From Duncaniella muris (GTDB lineage: Bacteria > Bacteroidota > Bacteroidia > Bacteroidales > Muribaculaceae), in the NCBI RefSeq assembly GCF_003024805.1, contig NZ_PUEC01000003.1, positions 1 to 64,000 of the forward strand: a stretch of 64,000 bases of DNA. Direction: 5' to 3'. Shown here in pieces: positions 61,581 to 64,000 of the stretch. How positions within the stretch are numbered: position 1 is the first letter of the stretch; each line of letters starts with the position of its first letter. The notes below the pieces were generated by a model that saw only the letters and a list, made by a program, of their open reading frames with translations, ran no database searches and was not told the DNA's origin. The position numbers and the translations under genes were made by a program.

Positions 61581-64000
61581 TCATTGCGGATTCCTGCGAC
61601 AGATAGCCTTGAAACTGCAGAAAGTGCAGCTGTCTTCCTTGAGAGCCTGCGTAAACGGTATGTCGGGGTTGAAAATCTCAGCGATAGTCGAGCGGAAGCG
61701 CTCCATGAACTCCTCGTTGACCGGGCGGTAGTCGTCAAGCGCCTCGCCGGAATACTTCAGAGGGGGCAGCCCCGAAGTGGAGAGAGTGCGGAAGGGATAG
61801 ATCTGAGGCCTGATGGCTCCGTCATATCCTGTCTGCTGCGCATAGGCGTTGCAGTAGAACAGCAGCTGGAGTATGGCCTTGCGGCGGTCTTTCATCTCCG
61901 GATCGAAAAGCTCGTCCATATCTTTGAATTCCGTCAGATCGCCGCCGGTCTTGTAGTCGACAATTCTGAGCAGCCCTAGACCCTCGCCATAGCGGCCTGA
62001 GGGATAGACGCGGTCTATGCGGTCGATGATCTGATAGATGTTGACGCTCAGAGAGTCGGTGATGCGCATGGTGCCTCTGACCTTGTGCTCGCCGTCAATG
62101 AAGTCAAAGGGTGCGATCCCTTTTTCCGCGCGGAACATCAGTATCAGAAAATGTTTCATCACGCGGGCCAGCACCTTGCATTCGCCCACAAGCGGAGTGC
62201 GGTCGCCGGCCGGATAGCGGTTATATTTTTCGTTGATCAGTTCCGTGATCACCGTATCGAGCTTTATTTCGTCCTTTATGAACGAATCGAGAATCTCAGA
62301 GGTGATCTTCACCTCGTGGCGTGAACCGCGCAGCTCCTTATAGAGTCTTTCGGCTGCGGCGTGCATGATGTCACCGTAGGTTCCGGAATCCATATAGTCC
62401 ATCACCTCCTCGTCAAGGTCAAGTCCGCAGACTCTTTTCAGGTAGAACGAAAGCGGGCAGTTGATATAGCCGTTGATCGATGATGCTGAAAGCGTTCTTC
62501 CGCCTTCAACAGTAAATTCTTTCAGTTTGGCCATTATTTCAGGCGTTTTCTCCACGGTCAGCCCGGCCTCCTCGGAGATTACGCTTGAGAATGACGCCAG
62601 GTCATGGTCCACCTCGCATTCCGGGAAAAGATAGAGCAGCTGGGCTATGTAGCGTGATATCTCACTGTTTTTGCCGCTGAGAGTTCTGGCATCGTAGAAG
62701 AGCCTCACATTGGTGGCGCGGGAGATCAGGCGGTAGAACGAATAGGCGAAGATCGATTCCTGCAGTTCGGTGGTGGCCATGCCGTAGCTGCGCCGCAGCG
62801 AATCGGGAATGAACGAGCGCGAATACTGTTTCCGGGGGAAGACTCTCTCGTTCATTGACAGTATGATGAGGTTGTCGAAGTCAAGCGCGCGCGTCTCCAG
62901 CACACCCATCACCTGCAGGCCTTTCAGCGGCTCGCCGGTGAAGCGGATGCTGGCCGACGAGATGGTTGACTGAAGCAGTTGTATGAAGGTGGTGTCCTTC
63001 ATGCTGATCTTCCAGTTGCGGCAGGCTCGGCGTATGTTCTCAAGCTCTATCAGATAGGTGTCGAGAAAATAATTTTCGATCATCCTCTCCTTATCGCCGG
63101 CGGTGAACTCGCGCAGAGTGCTTGCGAGCCTGAAGAAATAGTCGTGTACCTCATCTATGCCATTGGTGTCGGTCACCGGAGTGAAAATGAAAGCCAGTGC
63201 CGGAGCGGTCTCGGCTATCAGAGCGGCGCTGACCATGTAGAGACGGCGCTCCACCATCAGGCGCAGCAGCGCATTGCATCCTTCAGGAGCATAGCTCTGG
63301 AGCATGGGGTGGGTGAGCACTGCCCGCATGTCTTCATAGAAAAAGCTCCACTCGCCGCGGGAGCGGGAACTCCTGAGATGAAGATTTACGATGGCCGACA
63401 TGAGCGATGAAACCGCTGTGTTTTTAAGCGGGAAACCCATTGTGACATTCAGGGCGCTGATGGCGGGGGGTACGGCGTGGACCATCGGGATGAACAGGCT
63501 CTCGTCAGGAAGCACAACGGCTGTGTCTATCGCATCGGCCGTATCCGTAACAGCTCCTGAGGCTATCCACCGGTCAAGCTGCTGTCCGGCAAGTTTGGTC
63601 TGACCGAATGCGCTCGGCACTCCGGTGATATGTATTTTCGGGAAGTCCGGATTTTCAGGATAGAGTTCGCCCAGATCATAGAGAGAAGGGAAGCAGCCCA
63701 CGTTCTGCTGCATGAAAAGCGATGCGCGGTTTCCTTTTGCGCTGAAAGCCGGCGAGGCCATGTCCCAGTAGAAATCGGCACATCCGCGCGCCTGCAGTTT
63801 TTCGAAAATCTTGATCTCTGAAAGCGTCAGCACATTGAATCCCACAAAGATGTAGCGGCTGAAGGGCAGCTTGCGGTCTCTGCCTTTGCTCAGAAGATTG
63901 ACGGCGTTGCGGGCAAACATGCCGCGGGTGGCCATGCCGTTGTCAAGCAGGCGTTTGTGGAAGCGCTCGAAAAGCTCGTCAAGCACCTCCCACAGTTGCA
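61581..64000 (-). CDS. AddB-like PD-(D/E)XK nuclease, 5' end outside window
   Basis: About 806 C-terminal residues of a large protein are present; the frame runs off the right edge, so the start is missing. It is a RecB-family nuclease of the AddB type. A degenerate helicase-like region (YIFVGFNVLTLSEIKIFEKL, NLIILSMNERVFP) is followed by a C-terminal nuclease domain with INCPLSFYLKRVCGL, a IVDYKTGGD catalytic block and the closing Cys cluster CTFCSFKAIC. With the upstream Cys this gives the four-Cys iron-sulfur staple of AddB. It should take part in double-strand-break end processing with an AddA-like partner, which is not in the window. Confidence 0.85.
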   Translation of the reverse strand, partial: QLWEVLDELFERFHKRLLDNGMATRGMFARNAVNLLSKGRDRKLPFSRYIFVGFNVLTLSEIKIFEKLQARGCADFYWDMASPAFSAKGNRASLFMQQNVGCFPSLYDLGELYPENPDFPKIHITGVPSAFGQTKLAGQQLDRWIASGAVTDTADAIDTAVVLPDESLFIPMVHAVPPAISALNVTMGFPLKNTAVSSLMSAIVNLHLRSSRSRGEWSFFYEDMRAVLTHPMLQSYAPEGCNALLRLMVERRLYMVSAALIAETAPALAFIFTPVTDTNGIDEVHDYFFRLASTLREFTAGDKERMIENYFLDTYLIELENIRRACRNWKISMKDTTFIQLLQSTISSASIRFTGEPLKGLQVMGVLETRALDFDNLIILSMNERVFPRKQYSRSFIPDSLRRSYGMATTELQESIFAYSFYRLISRATNVRLFYDARTLSGKNSEISRYIAQLLYLFPECEVDHDLASFSSVISEEAGLTVEKTPEIMAKLKEFTVEGGRTLSASSINGYINCPLSFYLKRVCGLDLDEEVMDYMDSGTYGDIMHAAAERLYKELRGSRHEVKITSEILDSFIKDEIKLDTVITELINEKYNRYPAGDRTPLVGECKVLARVMKHFLILMFRAEKGIAPFDFIDGEHKVRGTMRITDSLSVNIYQIIDRIDRVYPSGRYGEGLGLLRIVDYKTGGDLTEFKDMDELFDPEMKDRRKAILQLLFYCNAYAQQTGYDGAIRPQIYPFRTLSTSGLPPLKYSGEALDDYRPVNEEFMERFRSTIAEIFNPDIPFTQALKEDSCTFCSFKAICRRNPQ

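Overview
The window looks like a Bacteroidales chromosome segment. The evidence is promoters of the TAnnTTTG type with an upstream TTTG box, absence of Shine-Dalgarno runs, a merged str/S10/spc/alpha ribosomal cluster without tuf, a carboxynorspermidine decarboxylase gene, a BlaI/M56-TonB pair, and Bacteroides-type IS110 and IS66 elements. The fairly GC-rich coding style would fit Muribaculaceae, but the genus is a guess.

Positions 1 to about 8150 are an accessory island. It holds an IS110 transposase missing its N-terminus, a small helix-turn-helix protein, an 1.1 kb non-coding stretch rich in dyads that includes a three-way-junction RNA candidate, an AlbA-type ATP-binding regulator, a tyrosine recombinase and a complete IS66 element with perfect 16-bp ends. 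The regulator, the recombinase, the helix-turn-helix gene and the RNA candidate all lie on the minus strand, as expected for a decayed integrative element.

Positions 8168 to 24800 are ordinary chromosome: a DbpA-like helicase with a glucosaminidase, lpxB, a zinc peptidase and an aquaporin. A plus-strand run follows (C69 peptidase, UvrD/PcrA helicase, nspC, glycosyltransferase, radC, dinB), then asparaginase and metG on the minus strand.

Positions 25063 to 44103 carry the ribosomal super-cluster: rpsL-rpsG-fusA, then S10 to L15, secY, map, infA and rpmJ. A second promoter lies before rpsM-rpsK-rpsD-rpoA-rplQ, and a strong terminator closes the unit. It makes ribosomal proteins, EF-G, IF-1, the translocon channel, methionine aminopeptidase and the RNA polymerase alpha subunit. 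rpmD and rpmJ are included although they are very short.

Positions 44258 to 57279 hold a small membrane protein, a sugar MFS transporter, transketolase, an OmpA-family porin, an aldo/keto reductase, a BlaI-M56/TonB sensor pair with two visible operator dyads, a radical-SAM DNA-repair pair and a patatin-like lipase. Positions 57337 to 59298 hold a two-gene ABC-ATPase plus TOPRIM-like cassette of the kind found in abortive-infection systems. The window ends on the minus strand with a CpsB-type phosphatase, a glycerophosphodiesterase remnant, hemW and the 3' part of an AddB-like Fe-S nuclease gene.

The best candidates for something undescribed are the minus-strand three-way-junction RNA at 2607-2699, the dyad field at 1914-2300, and the ATPase/TOPRIM pair with its extra four-cysteine cluster. 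No CRISPR array, rRNA or tRNA gene was recognised.
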